NCBI RefSeq assembly: GCF_008642335.1
Contig: NZ_CP029191.1
Coordinates: 930,001 to 994,000 of the forward strand
Length of the DNA: 64,000 bases
Direction: 5' to 3'
DNA from: Streptomyces venezuelae
GTDB lineage: Bacteria; Actinomycetota; Actinomycetes; Streptomycetales; Streptomycetaceae
This document shows positions 8,913 to 17,286 of the stretch, piece after piece. Both the position numbers and the translations under genes were made by a program. How positions within the stretch are numbered: position 1 is the stretch's first letter; each line of letters starts with the position of its first letter. The notes under the pieces are model-generated. The model was given only the letters and a program-made list of their open reading frames with translations. It did not search any database and had not been told where the DNA came from.

Positions 8913-11228
8913 TCAGTTCGTCCCGTCCGTCGCGTCCGTCGCGTCCGTCGCGTCCTCACGGGTGAGCGCCCAGACCCGCACCGTGCCGTCCTGGCACGAG
9001 GTGGCGAGGCGGCGGCCGTCGCCGCTCAGGGACACACCGGTCACCGCGTCCGGATGCTCGAGCTCGCACAGCACGTGTCGCGTGCCGACTGCCAGCACCT
9101 GGGCGGTCCGCTGCGCCGCGGCGACCGCGAGGAGACCGCCGTCCGCGCTGAGCGCGACCGAGTTCACCCCGGCGGCGTGGTCGAGCGCCAGAAGGGACTC
9201 CCCGCTCCGCAGGTCCCAGGCGTGCACGCGCCCGCTCTGCACGCCGACGGCGAGCACGTCGCCGTCCGCGCTCAGGGATACGGCGTTCACGGCGTCGCCG
9301 TACGGCATCGACCACGTCTCCAGGCCGTGCTCCACCGACCAGACCCGGCAGGTGCCGGCCCGGTCCCCCGTGGCCAGCAGGCGGCCGTCGCCGCTCAGGG
9401 CGAGGGAGAGCACCCAGCTCGGATGCCGCAGGGTCGCGACGCGGCGGCGCCCCGGCACGTCCCACACGTGTGCGCTGCCGTCGTCGGACCCGGTGGCGAA
9501 CCACCGCCCGTCACCGCTCACCGCGACGGCGCGCACCCAGTCGGTGTGCGGGGACACCACTTCGGCGTGGCCGGACCGCCGGTTCAGCATGCCCTCGGGG
9601 CCCTGCGCGCCGGAGGCGAGCAGAACACCCCCGTCGTCTCCTCCCCCGGCCACGGCCACGGCCAGCACGGCTCCGGGGTGCCGGACGGTCGTCGGGGTCC
9701 GCCCGGTGGCCACCTCCAGTACGCACGCCGTGCCGTCGGAGGCCCCGGTGGCGAGCCACGCGCCGTCCGCGCTGAGCGCGGGCGGAACGACCTCGCTGTC
9801 GCCCGCGTGCCGGACCGTGCGCAGCAGGCCGCCCCCGGCGAGCCGGATGGCCGCCTCACCGACCGCCGGGGCTTGTGGGGCGCTCACCGTGACCAGCCAG
9901 TCCCCCGTCACGACGGTCCGGCCTGCCGCCGCGTGCCGGGCGACGAGCCGTCCCGGCCGCCGGTCGGCGCGCAGCTCCCACAGGCTGCCGTCGGACGACC
10001 GCACGAGGGCGAGCGCCTGGCCCGCCTCGTACGGTTCGCCGGGCGCCTTCAGCCACTGCACGAGCTCCGCCGCGTCCCCGGTGATCCGCCAGCTCAACGG
10101 CCGCTGTCCGCGCGGCGGTTCGACGGGCAGGAGGTGGCGTTCACCGGCGTACGAGGCCCAGCGTGCGGCGCCCTGCGCCACCGCCACGTCGGGGTCCTCG
10201 ACACGGCGCAGCGGACGGCCGAGCTCCTTGCCGACGAGGTCGGCGACGGCGGGCATGCGCGTGGTCCCGCCGACCAGGAGCACGGCGTCCACCTGTTCCA
10301 CCGTCAGTTCGGCGGCGGAGAGGAGGTTCCGGCAGCAGTCGACGGTACGGGCGAGGAGGGGCGCGACGATCTCGACGAAGCGTTCGCGGTCGAGCCGGAC
10401 GAGGATGTCGGTCGAACCGAAGACGCCGTCCACGTAACCGTCCGTGCTCAGCTGGTGTTTGAGGGTGCGTGCGAGGTCTCCGAGCGCGAGAGCGTTCCTG
10501 CGCGCCACCGCGCGGGCCGTCTCCGTGTCGGCCGAGGGGCGCAGCAGGGCCGCCATCGCCTCGCCCCCGCGCTCCCTGATCTCGGCGGCCAGCAGCGCGT
10601 CGACGTCGCTGCCGCCGCAGTCGTCGAGCGCGTCGTGTCCGAGCACCTCGTGGCTGCCTCCCTCGCGCAGGCGCACCAGCGCGGCGTCGAAGGTGCCGCC
10701 GCCGAAGTCGTAGACGAGAACGGTCTGTCCGGGCTCGACGGGCCGGCCCGCCACGGGTGCGTACGCGGCGGCGGCGGGTTCGGCGAGCAGGTCGACGGCG
10801 CCGAAACCGGCGGCACGGGCGGCGTCGAGCATCACCTGGCGCCGGGAGTCGGCGGGGCCGTAGGTGGCGGGGACCGTGAGTACCGCCCGCTCGACGCCCG
10901 CGCCGAGCAGCCGGGCCGCCTCGTCGCGGAAGGCCGCGAGCACCCGGGCCACGAGGTCTCCCGGTGCGTACGACCGTTCGCCGAGCGGGATCGGCGCGTC
11001 CTGGCCGATGTCGCGCTTGAACTCCGCGCGGTAGAGCTCGGGTCGCACCTTCTTGCGATTCTCCGCGGGGGTGCCGATCAACAGGGTGTCGTCCCGCAGG
11101 CAGACCGCCGACGGCCAGGTCCACGAGCTGGTCGCACCTTCCTTGAGCAGGACGGTGCCCGTGTCGGTCAGCAGCGCCGCCGAGGACGCCGAGGTCCCGA
11201 AGTCGACGGCGAGGACGGGCTGTTCCAT
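8913..11228 (-). CDS. Hsp70 ATPase domain fused to WD40 beta-propeller
   Basis: The 771-residue protein starts with a full Hsp70/actin ATPase domain (1-365): phosphate-1 loop DFGTSAS (9-15), phosphate-2 loop YDFGGGTFD (173-181) and adenosine loop LLVGGTTRMP (317-326). The usual Hsp70 peptide-binding domain and helical lid are absent. Instead about six or seven WD40 repeats occupy residues ~440-760, with units such as VRAVAVSGDGRWFATGSDDGSAHVWDV and VTGVSLSGDGRRLATSCQDGTVRVWAL. Client recognition by a propeller rather than a peptide clamp is therefore likely. The C-terminus ends in a short DAT repeat from a 9-base DNA repeat. The ATG overlaps the stop of the small gene upstream (TGATG). Confidence 0.9.
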   Translation of the reverse strand: MEQPVLAVDFGTSASSAALLTDTGTVLLKEGATSSWTWPSAVCLRDDTLLIGTPAENRKKVRPELYRAEFKRDIGQDAPIPLGERSYAPGDLVARVLAAFRDEAARLLGAGVERAVLTVPATYGPADSRRQVMLDAARAAGFGAVDLLAEPAAAAYAPVAGRPVEPGQTVLVYDFGGGTFDAALVRLREGGSHEVLGHDALDDCGGSDVDALLAAEIRERGGEAMAALLRPSADTETARAVARRNALALGDLARTLKHQLSTDGYVDGVFGSTDILVRLDRERFVEIVAPLLARTVDCCRNLLSAAELTVEQVDAVLLVGGTTRMPAVADLVGKELGRPLRRVEDPDVAVAQGAARWASYAGERHLLPVEPPRGQRPLSWRITGDAAELVQWLKAPGEPYEAGQALALVRSSDGSLWELRADRRPGRLVARHAAAGRTVVTGDWLVTVSAPQAPAVGEAAIRLAGGGLLRTVRHAGDSEVVPPALSADGAWLATGASDGTACVLEVATGRTPTTVRHPGAVLAVAVAGGGDDGGVLLASGAQGPEGMLNRRSGHAEVVSPHTDWVRAVAVSGDGRWFATGSDDGSAHVWDVPGRRRVATLRHPSWVLSLALSGDGRLLATGDRAGTCRVWSVEHGLETWSMPYGDAVNAVSLSADGDVLAVGVQSGRVHAWDLRSGESLLALDHAAGVNSVALSADGGLLAVAAAQRTAQVLAVGTRHVLCELEHPDAVTGVSLSGDGRRLATSCQDGTVRVWALTREDATDATDATDGTN
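8924..8957. repeat. 9-base tandem repeat, about 3.7 copies
   Basis: The unit CGTCCGTCG is repeated at 8924, 8933 and 8942 with a partial fourth copy. It lies at the 3' end of the Hsp70-WD40 gene and encodes the DATDATDAT tail of that protein. Length-variable, probably a slippage tract. Confidence 0.8.
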
Positions 11229-11455
11229 CAGCTCTCCGTTCGGTTCTCCGTTCGGCAGTCCGTTCGGCTCTCCGTCTCCGTGCGCGTCGCGCGGGCCACC
11301 ATGCGCTCCCAGTCGGCCGGTGCGCAGGCGTCGTCCGGGACGTCCCCGATGGCCGCGGAGAGGCGGCACAGCCGCGCCGCGGGTCCGGTCCGCTCGGGGT
11401 CGACATCGGGATAGACCGACATGTCGGCCCACCGCCGCCCCTCAGCGCCGGACAC
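11228..11455 (-). CDS. small protein between ECF sigma factor and Hsp70-WD40
   Basis: A 75-residue protein that is not recognised. It starts with GTG at 11455, directly after an AGGAGG at good spacing, and overlaps the sigma gene by 14 bases; its stop shares a base with the Hsp70 start (TGATG). This spacing argues for a real gene. Residues 12-50 (SVYPDVDPERTGPAARLCRLSAAI...) look globular and helical; the last ~17 residues are an Arg/Thr/Glu-rich low-complexity tail produced by a 12-base DNA repeat. No zinc-binding HxxxCxxC motif or membrane helix of a classical anti-sigma factor is present. It could be a soluble anti-sigma or Hsp70 co-factor, but this is only positional inference. Confidence 0.6.
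   Translation of the reverse strand: MSGAEGRRWADMSVYPDVDPERTGPAARLCRLSAAIGDVPDDACAPADWERMVARATRTETESRTDCRTENRTES
11233..11280. repeat. 12-base tandem repeat, four imperfect copies
   Basis: Units beginning at 11233, 11245, 11257 and 11269 resemble TCTCCGTTCGGT; the fourth is degenerate. The tract lies inside the 3' end of the 75-residue gene and immediately ahead of the Hsp70-WD40 start, so copy-number change would alter that protein's tail without shifting frame. Confidence 0.75.
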
Positions 11456-12077
11456 GTCCGGCCTCCTGCCTCTCCCCCGCCCCCGCCCCCTCGTCCTCGT
11501 CGGGGACCGGTCCCAACAGGACGAGAAGGGCCTGTCGTGCGCGGGAGATCCGGCTCTTCACCGTGTTGAGGGGGATGCCGAGGATGGCGCCGACCTCCGC
11601 GTAACTGCACTGGAGACACTCGCGCAGCACGATCGCCGCCCGGAACTCCGGGGGCACCCGGTCCAGGGCCGCCTGCACCGACAGCGTCGTCACGACGCGT
11701 TCCGCGACGGCGGGCACGTCGTACGTCTCGTCCGGCATGTCGAGGCCGGCGGGCCGGGGCCGCGCGGCCCGCCGCTCCACCTCGGCGAGCGCCGCGTTGA
11801 CCGTGATGCGGTAGAGCCAGGTGGAGAAGCGGGCGGTGCCGTGGAAGCCGACCAGACCGCGCCACGTGCGCGTCAGCGTCTCCTGCACGGCGTCGGCCGC
11901 GTCCTCCGGGTTCCCCGTGACCCGCAGGCACACGGCGTACACCTTGGCCCGGTGCCGTGCGGCGAGTGCGGCGAAGGCCTCCCGGTCCCCCGACCTGCAG
12001 CGCGTCACCAGTTCGCCGTCCGACATGCGTGGCGCCGCGTCGTATGTACGTTCCGCCGTGCCGTGCGTCAGGTCCAC
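11442..12077 (-). CDS. ECF-type RNA polymerase sigma factor
   Basis: The 211-residue protein has sigma-70 region 2 (about residues 20-90: DREAFAALAARHRAKVYAVCLRVTGNPEDAADAVQETLTR... FSTWLYRITVN) and region 4 with a helix-turn-helix (about 150-190: YAEVGAILGIPLNTVKSRISRAR). There is no region 3, and no C-terminal SnoaL extension. It heads the leftward operon and should direct RNA polymerase to the divergent control region and the chaperone/GTPase genes. The GTG at 12077 has a GGTGA-like ribosome site; an ATG at 12026 (shortening by 17 residues) is a possible alternative. The C-terminal ~20 residues are Gly/Glu/Arg-rich. Confidence 0.9.
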   Translation of the reverse strand: MDLTHGTAERTYDAAPRMSDGELVTRCRSGDREAFAALAARHRAKVYAVCLRVTGNPEDAADAVQETLTRTWRGLVGFHGTARFSTWLYRITVNAALAEVERRAARPRPAGLDMPDETYDVPAVAERVVTTLSVQAALDRVPPEFRAAIVLRECLQCSYAEVGAILGIPLNTVKSRISRARQALLVLLGPVPDEDEGAGAGERQEAGRVRR

Positions 12078-12348
12078 GACGCATCACCCGTCCCCCGAGA
12101 GCGACCGCGCGAGCCGCCCCCTGCGGAGCGCGGCCGGTTCCCACCGTAGGGCGGCTCTCCTGCGGGGCCGCCCCAAGAAGCCCGACCACCGCGCAAGTGG
12201 TCCCGTCGCAGTACGGGCGGCCCGGGACATGCGCGTAGGCCGTCCGGTCCATCGGTGGGAGACGGGAACTTTCCGGGGTCCGCGGCGGTCCGAAGTCGGC
12301 AGCGTTCCGAAGGCGTCCTGCTGCGAACCCCGGCGGAGGGAGCACGCG
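12078..12348. promoter_or_regulatory. divergent control region with ECF-like -35 motifs
   Basis: This 271-base gap separates the sigma-factor operon from the GrpE-like/Hsp70 pair. On the + strand GGGAAC (12264-12269) is followed after 17 bases by GGTC (12287-12290), the layout of an ECF-sigma promoter, and transcription would run into the gene at 12349. On the - strand another GGGAAC (12142-12137) faces the sigma gene, but no good -10 lies at 16-17 bases. The -35 AAC core is typical of ECF promoters. Autoregulation in both directions is inferred. Confidence 0.4.
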
Positions 12349-13290
12349 ATGGCGTACGCCGACGACCGACTCGGCGAGCTGTTCGCCCGGCTGCGTGCCG
12401 GGGCGGCGCGCCGCCGCGAGCAGCTTTCGGTCCACGAGGCCGTGCGGGAGACCGACCTCCTGCTGGGGCGCGTGTACGAACAGTGGGAGGCCCGTGCGGA
12501 GGGGCTGCCGCGCGAGCGATGCGACGCGGTCCGTGACGCGGTCGCCGCCGTGCGCGTCGCCGTATGCCGTTCGCTGCAGAGCGTGCGCGCCGCCGCTCCC
12601 GTACCGCCGCACGCGCCGCATCCCGCCACCGGGCCGCCGAGGCCGGTGCGGCCGCCGAACCCGCTCGTACGCTTCCTGCGCGGCGGGGCCGGGGAACCGC
12701 CTCCGCCGTGGGCGCCTCCGCCGCCGCCCCCGCCCGTGGTCCTCACGGACCGGCTGTTCGACTCGATCGGCCAGGCCCTGGAAGCGGTGGACCGTTCCTT
12801 CCTGTCCTGGGCGGCCGCGCCGCCCGGCGACCCGGCGTGGCACGAGGACGACGACCTCGTCGAGGTGCTGCACGGGCTGCTTTCCGCCGCCGAGCGCGGC
12901 AGCCCGGACCTGGCGCTCGCCAAGGTCGTCTCGCTGCGCGACAAGCTGCGGCTGCAGCGCGGCATGGAGACCGTCGTCTACGACCCGTGCGACCCGTCCC
13001 ACACCGCCGTGCTCTTCGCGTTCACCGCTCCGGCGGCGCCGGGCCTCCCGGGTCGCTGCCGGGTGCCCGCTCTCGTCCACGGCGCCCGGGTGCTGCGCCG
13101 CGGCACCGTGCTGCCGCTGCCGGCCCCCGAAGCAGCGCCGCCCGCCGTGGGCCCGTTCGCCGCGCACACCGACCACCCGCCCGGCACGGGCCCGTTCGCC
13201 GTGCACACCGACCATCCGCCCGCCTCCGAGCCGTCGCTGCCGCCACCGCCCGGACATCCCCGTCCCCTGCCGCCCACCGAGGAGGGCTGA
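12349..13290 (+). CDS. GrpE-like nucleotide exchange factor homologue
   Basis: The 313-residue protein begins at an ATG with a GGAGG site. The N-terminal ~80 residues are helical and charged; a Pro-rich linker (84-130) follows, then a helical segment (133-205) and a small region at 204-257. There, the motif YDPCDPSHTAV followed by GARVLRRGTVLPLP matches the order of the GrpE C-terminal beta-domain (FDP..HEAV, then G.RVLRPA.V.V). GrpE proteins release ADP from Hsp70. The identification rests on motif order, not on overall similarity. The C-terminus is Pro/His-rich with two copies of GPFAxHTDHPP spaced 13 residues. Only 3 bases separate it from the Hsp70-like gene downstream, which supports the assignment. 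Confidence 0.6.
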   Translation: MAYADDRLGELFARLRAGAARRREQLSVHEAVRETDLLLGRVYEQWEARAEGLPRERCDAVRDAVAAVRVAVCRSLQSVRAAAPVPPHAPHPATGPPRPVRPPNPLVRFLRGGAGEPPPPWAPPPPPPPVVLTDRLFDSIGQALEAVDRSFLSWAAAPPGDPAWHEDDDLVEVLHGLLSAAERGSPDLALAKVVSLRDKLRLQRGMETVVYDPCDPSHTAVLFAFTAPAAPGLPGRCRVPALVHGARVLRRGTVLPLPAPEAAPPAVGPFAAHTDHPPGTGPFAVHTDHPPASEPSLPPPPGHPRPLPPTEEG

Positions 13291-13293
13291 CCC

Positions 13294-15246
13294 GTGACCG
13301 AACCTGCCGACATCCGCGTCATCGGCTTCGACCTGGGCCACGGCGAGACCGCCCTCGCCTCCGTCCAGGCGGACCGCACCACCCAGCCGGAGCTGCTCGA
13401 CCTGCCGGGCAGCAGGGGGCGACGGCACATCTCCGCGGTGCTCGACCACTCCTCGGAGGGCGTCCTCATCGGGGAGAGCGCGATCACCGCCCGTCAGGGC
13501 AGCCCGTACCTCGGCTTCAAGAGCCCGGAGCTGGAGCTGCCCGAAGTCGGCACGCCCCTGCGGCTGTTCGTCTCCCGGATCGTCGCGGACGTCCTCGAAA
13601 CGTCGCCGCCGCGCCCGGGCCAGGAGCTGCGGTGGGTGTTCGGCACGCCGTCCGGCTGGCCGCGGGAGACCCGTGAGCGGTACGCGGAGATCCTGGGGGA
13701 GCTCTGCCCCGGCCAGGTGGAGATCGTCTCGGAGTCCCGGGCCGCGCTGCTGTACGCACGCGACTCCGGTGAGGTGGCGGGGTCGGCCCTCCAGGTGACC
13801 GGGTCGGTCCTGATCGTGGACAACGGAGCGTCGACCCAGGACTACACGTACGTCTCGGAGCACAGCGGCCGTCCGCTCGACCACGGGAACATCAGGCTCG
13901 GGGCCGCGCTGATCGACAAGGAGATCTGCCGCCGCCTCGTCCTGCGCAGCCCGCAGCGCAAGCTCCTGGAGAAGATCATCGCGGTCTCCCCCGCCGAGGC
14001 CCGCTACCTCGAATACCTCTGCCGCAGGGCCAAGGAGGAGTTCTTCCGCACGGACCAGCAGCAGCTGGCGGTGAACCCGAAGTCGCGCATCGGCGTGATG
14101 GACAGCGTGGAGGCGGACGACGGCGAGGAGGTCCTGGTCGACATCCGTCTCTCGTACACCGACATGCAGGAAGTGCTCGACTCCCCGCGCACGGAGCTGG
14201 GCGGCCTGTCCTGGCGGGAGGCCTTCCGGCAGGACCTGGCCGCGGCCCTCGGGAACCTGCCCGCACCCGCCGATCTGGTGCTGCTCACCGGTGGTCCTTC
14301 CCGCATGGACTTCGTCCGCGCGATCGCCAGGGAACTCGTCGACGACCCGGACCGGGTGGCCCTCGGCAGGGAGCCGGAGTTCGCCATCGCCCGCGGTCTG
14401 GCGCTCGCGGGCCGCACGTCCGTGCGCACCGCGGGTTTCCGCGAGGAGATCGCGGACCTGTTGCGCGGCGGGGCGGTCGAGGAGATCGCGCGGGAGCACC
14501 TGCCCGAGCTCGCACGGGCCCTCGGCGCCGCCGTGGCGGGCGGGGTGACGGAGCGTCATGTGCTCCCGGCGTTCCGGCGCTGGCGCGAACGCGAGTACGT
14601 GACGCTCCAGGACATGGCGGAGCGGGTCGCGGCCGGGGTCGACGCGGAGCTCAAGGACCCCGCGGACCCGCGGCTGAAGCAGGTGATCGCCGACTGGCAG
14701 AACGGCATCGCACCCGAACTGGAGCAGCTGACCCGCCCGTTGGCGGAGCGGTGGCGGCTCGCCGCGCACGCCCTCGAGCTGCCCGAGGTCACCGTCACGG
14801 GCTCGGGCGAGTTCACGGTCCGGGTCGACATGGGCGCGGCGACCGACATCGTGGAGAACGTGGCGCGCGTGGTGAACGTCGCCATCGCGACGGTCGTGGC
14901 GACCGTGCTGTTCGGCACGGGCACCGCGCTCATCGCGACGACAGGACCGTTCGCGGTCCTGGTCACGTTCGGGTTCATCCTGTGGGGGCTGTCCGTCGGC
15001 AAGGACGAGGTGATGCGCCGGATGCGTACCGCCGACATCCCGATGTGGGTGCGGCACGCGCGCTCGGAGGCCGCGCTCGCGTCGAAGCTGCGCGGGAAGG
15101 CGGCGTCGACGGAGGCCGAGCTGGCGCAGAAGATGGCGGAGCAGTTCCTCACGGAGACCGGCGAGACGCTGGTGCACGACGTCTCGGCGGCCATCTCGGC
15201 GCAGCTGACCGCGCTCGCGGACGAGGCGGCGCTGGAAATCTCCTGA
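13294..15246 (+). CDS. membrane-anchored Hsp70/actin-like ATPase, degenerate
   Basis: A 650-residue protein with an Hsp70-type ATPase fold: phosphate-1 loop FDLGHGE (12-18), a phosphate-2 region LIVDNGASTQD in which the usual DFGGGT is degenerate, and an adenosine loop VLLTGGPSRMD. From ~365 onwards the sequence has no similarity I recognise to a canonical peptide-binding domain. A strongly hydrophobic double segment at 526-569 is predicted to insert in the membrane, followed by a charged helical tail. GTG start with GGAGGG. The altered phosphate-2 loop suggests weak or no ATP hydrolysis, so it may be a membrane receptor or sensor paired with the GrpE-like protein and the dynamin-like GTPases. 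Confidence 0.75.
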   Translation: MTEPADIRVIGFDLGHGETALASVQADRTTQPELLDLPGSRGRRHISAVLDHSSEGVLIGESAITARQGSPYLGFKSPELELPEVGTPLRLFVSRIVADVLETSPPRPGQELRWVFGTPSGWPRETRERYAEILGELCPGQVEIVSESRAALLYARDSGEVAGSALQVTGSVLIVDNGASTQDYTYVSEHSGRPLDHGNIRLGAALIDKEICRRLVLRSPQRKLLEKIIAVSPAEARYLEYLCRRAKEEFFRTDQQQLAVNPKSRIGVMDSVEADDGEEVLVDIRLSYTDMQEVLDSPRTELGGLSWREAFRQDLAAALGNLPAPADLVLLTGGPSRMDFVRAIARELVDDPDRVALGREPEFAIARGLALAGRTSVRTAGFREEIADLLRGGAVEEIAREHLPELARALGAAVAGGVTERHVLPAFRRWREREYVTLQDMAERVAAGVDAELKDPADPRLKQVIADWQNGIAPELEQLTRPLAERWRLAAHALELPEVTVTGSGEFTVRVDMGAATDIVENVARVVNVAIATVVATVLFGTGTALIATTGPFAVLVTFGFILWGLSVGKDEVMRRMRTADIPMWVRHARSEAALASKLRGKAASTEAELAQKMAEQFLTETGETLVHDVSAAISAQLTALADEAALEIS

Positions 15247-15343
15247 CCGGCCGACGGCGCGGGGCCTGTGCATGCCGCGCGGCCGGGTGGTCGCCGTGAG
15301 GACTGGAGCGGCCAGTGGCTGCGGGATGCGGTCATGCCCCCGG

Positions 15344-15362
15344 CCGGGCGGCCGCCGCCCGG
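15344..15362. terminator. GC-rich hairpin between convergent genes
   Basis: CCGGGCGG (15344-15351) and CCGCCCGG (15355-15362) form an 8-bp perfect stem with a 3-base loop in the 138-base gap between the Hsp70-like gene and the convergent kinase-like gene. There is no U-tract, as is common in Streptomyces. Likely a shared terminator. Confidence 0.5.
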
Positions 15363-15384
15363 TCGGGCCCTCGGCAGCAGGGCC

Positions 15385-15810
15385 TCAGGCCAGCACCGCC
15401 CGCACCGTCTTGCCCCCGCGGTGTGCCCCCACGACCTCGAGCCGGTGGGTCAGCAGGCCGACCATCGCCAGACCGCGCCCGCTCTCCTTCTCCGCGCTGT
15501 CCATGCCGTGTTTCTGGAACCGTGGACGCTCGGGGCAGGCGTCGGTGACCGCCACGGTCACCCGCGCGCCGGACACCTCGACGCGCAGCCTGCAGCCGCC
15601 GCGTCCGTGCCGCAGCGCGTTGGACACGAGCTCGGAGACGATCAGCGCGGCGTCGTCCATCCGCTCGGCGTCCACCTCGGTCTTGCGGCGCCGGGACCCG
15701 GCGAGGAACGCCGAGGCCAGTCGCCGCGCCCGGCCCGCCGACGCGGGCTCCTGCGGCAGGGCGTACTCCACCCGCTCCGTGGGCCGTCGGGCGCGCTGGT
15801 GCGCACGCAT
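15385..15810 (-). CDS. RsbW/SpoIIAB-like ATP-binding anti-sigma regulatory kinase
   Basis: The 141-residue protein is a single HATPase_c_2 domain. The N-box (ALIVSELVSNALRHG, about 57-71) and the G-box region (GRGLAMVGLL) of the GHKL ATPase fold are present, without a receiver or sensor domain. Streptomyces encode dozens of such proteins, acting as anti-sigma factors or serine kinases of anti-anti-sigma partners. No partner sigma or STAS protein is adjacent; the ECF sigma factor at 11442-12077 is of a class not normally controlled by these kinases. ATG start with a GGGGAG site. Confidence 0.85.
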   Translation of the reverse strand: MRAHQRARRPTERVEYALPQEPASAGRARRLASAFLAGSRRRKTEVDAERMDDAALIVSELVSNALRHGRGGCRLRVEVSGARVTVAVTDACPERPRFQKHGMDSAEKESGRGLAMVGLLTHRLEVVGAHRGGKTVRAVLA

Positions 15811-16060
15811 GGCAGCTCACTCCCCTCCCCATAGACAGACCGGCGTCCACCCGCGAACCATGTCGCCACCGGGGTCGTCGCTCATCCGGCGCGACCTGTC
15901 CTGCCTCACGGTGATGCCCCCGCGCACAGATCACCAATCCGCCCGCCGGCACTTCCTCGAACATCCACCGGACCGCATATGACCACCGTGCATTGACCCT
16001 GACATCGGCTTCGAACAACACTGAGCGGCCAGCCGATCCCCCGTACCGGAAAGGCCGCCC

Positions 16061-17236
16061 ATGCGACCGACGCCCCGCCCCTTCAAGGACTACCAGGACG
16101 AGATCTACCTCGACGGTCTGCGCGGCGTCGTGCCCGATTACCCGATGAAGTACGCGGAGTGGGAGGCGCGCGCCCAGGCCGCGATGCCGCCCTCCGTCGT
16201 CTCGTACGTCGCGGGCGGCGCGGGTGACGAGCGCACGCAGGACGCCAACGTCACCGCGTTCGAGCGGTGGGGGCTGATCCCGCGGATGTTCGTGGGGGCC
16301 ACGGAGCGCGACCTGTCCGTCGACCTGTTCGGCATGACGCTGCCCTCCCCGCTGTTCATGGCGCCCATCGGTGTCCTCGGGATCTGTACGCAGGACGGGC
16401 ACGGCGATCTGGCGACCGCGCGGGCGGCCGCGCGGACCGGGGTCCCGATGATCGCCTCGACGCTGTCCGCCGACCCGATGGAGGAGGTAGCCGCCGAGCT
16501 CGGCGGGACGCCCGGCCTGTTCCAGCTGTACACGCCGACCGACCGCGCGCTCGCCGAGAGTCTCGTCCGCCGGGCGGAGAAGTCCGGGTTCAAGGGCATC
16601 GTCGTGACCATGGACACCTGGATCACCGGGTGGCGCCCGCGCGACCTGAGCACCTCCAACTTCCCGCAGCTGCGCGGCCACTGCCTGGCCAACTACACGA
16701 GCGACCCGGTGTTCCGCGCGCGGCTGCCCGCCGACCCCGAGCAGGACATGCAGTCCGCGGTGCTCACCTGGGTGCAGGTCTTCGGCAATCCGCTGACCTG
16801 GGACGACCTGCCGTGGCTGCGCTCCCTGACCTCGCTGCCCCTGATCGTGAAGGGGCTCTGCCACCCGGAGGACGTGCGCCGGGCCAGGGACGGCGGCGTG
16901 GACGGCATCTACTGCTCCAACCACGGCGGCCGCCAGGCCAACGGCGGACTGCCCGCGCTCGACGTGCTGCCCGCGGTCGTCGAGGCCGCCGAGGGACTGC
17001 CCGTCCTCTTCGACTCGGGGGTGCGCAGCGGCGCGGACATCGTCAAGGCCGTTGCGCTCGGGGCCACCGCCGTGGGTGTGGGCCGCCCGTACGCGTACGG
17101 ACTGGGCATGGGCGGCGCCGACGGCGTCACGCACGTACTGCGCTCGCTCCTCGCCGAGGCGGACCTGCTGATGGCGGTCGACGGCTATCCGACGCTCGCG
17201 GACCTCACTCCGGAGGCGCTCCAGCGCGTGCGGTGA
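16061..17236 (+). CDS. lactate 2-monooxygenase / FMN-dependent alpha-hydroxy-acid oxidase
   Basis: The 391-residue protein is a full-length FMN-dependent alpha-hydroxy-acid dehydrogenase (TIM barrel). The active-site block SNHGGRQ, with catalytic His and substrate-binding Arg, is at ~287-293; the flavin-phosphate loop [27 protein letters not shown] follows. An insertion with the [16 protein letters not shown] stretch and the length fit lactate 2-monooxygenase (L-lactate + O2 to acetate + CO2), but lactate oxidase activity cannot be excluded. ATG with a GGAAAGG ribosome site. A weak promoter may lie upstream (TTGACC at 15993-15998). It stands alone. Confidence 0.85.
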   Translation: MRPTPRPFKDYQDEIYLDGLRGVVPDYPMKYAEWEARAQAAMPPSVVSYVAGGAGDERTQDANVTAFERWGLIPRMFVGATERDLSVDLFGMTLPSPLFMAPIGVLGICTQDGHGDLATARAAARTGVPMIASTLSADPMEEVAAELGGTPGLFQLYTPTDRALAESLVRRAEKSGFKGIVVTMDTWITGWRPRDLSTSNFPQLRGHCLANYTSDPVFRARLPADPEQDMQSAVLTWVQVFGNPLTWDDLPWLRSLTSLPLIVKGLCHPEDVRRARDGGVDGIYCSNHGGRQANGGLPALDVLPAVVEAAEGLPVLFDSGVRSGADIVKAVALGATAVGVGRPYAYGLGMGGADGVTHVLRSLLAEADLLMAVDGYPTLADLTPEALQRVR

Positions 17237-17286
17237 CGTAGGAAGGCGCCCGGCACCCCAGGCATCCCAGGCGGCTCAGTAGACAC

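Noticed and set aside
10141..15273. Very long open frame on the minus strand (1710 codons)
   Set aside because: It is antisense to the GrpE-like and Hsp70-like genes and out of frame with the sigma and Hsp70-WD40 genes; Arg/Gly/Pro-rich low-complexity translation typical of GC-rich shadow frames, no start site or domains.
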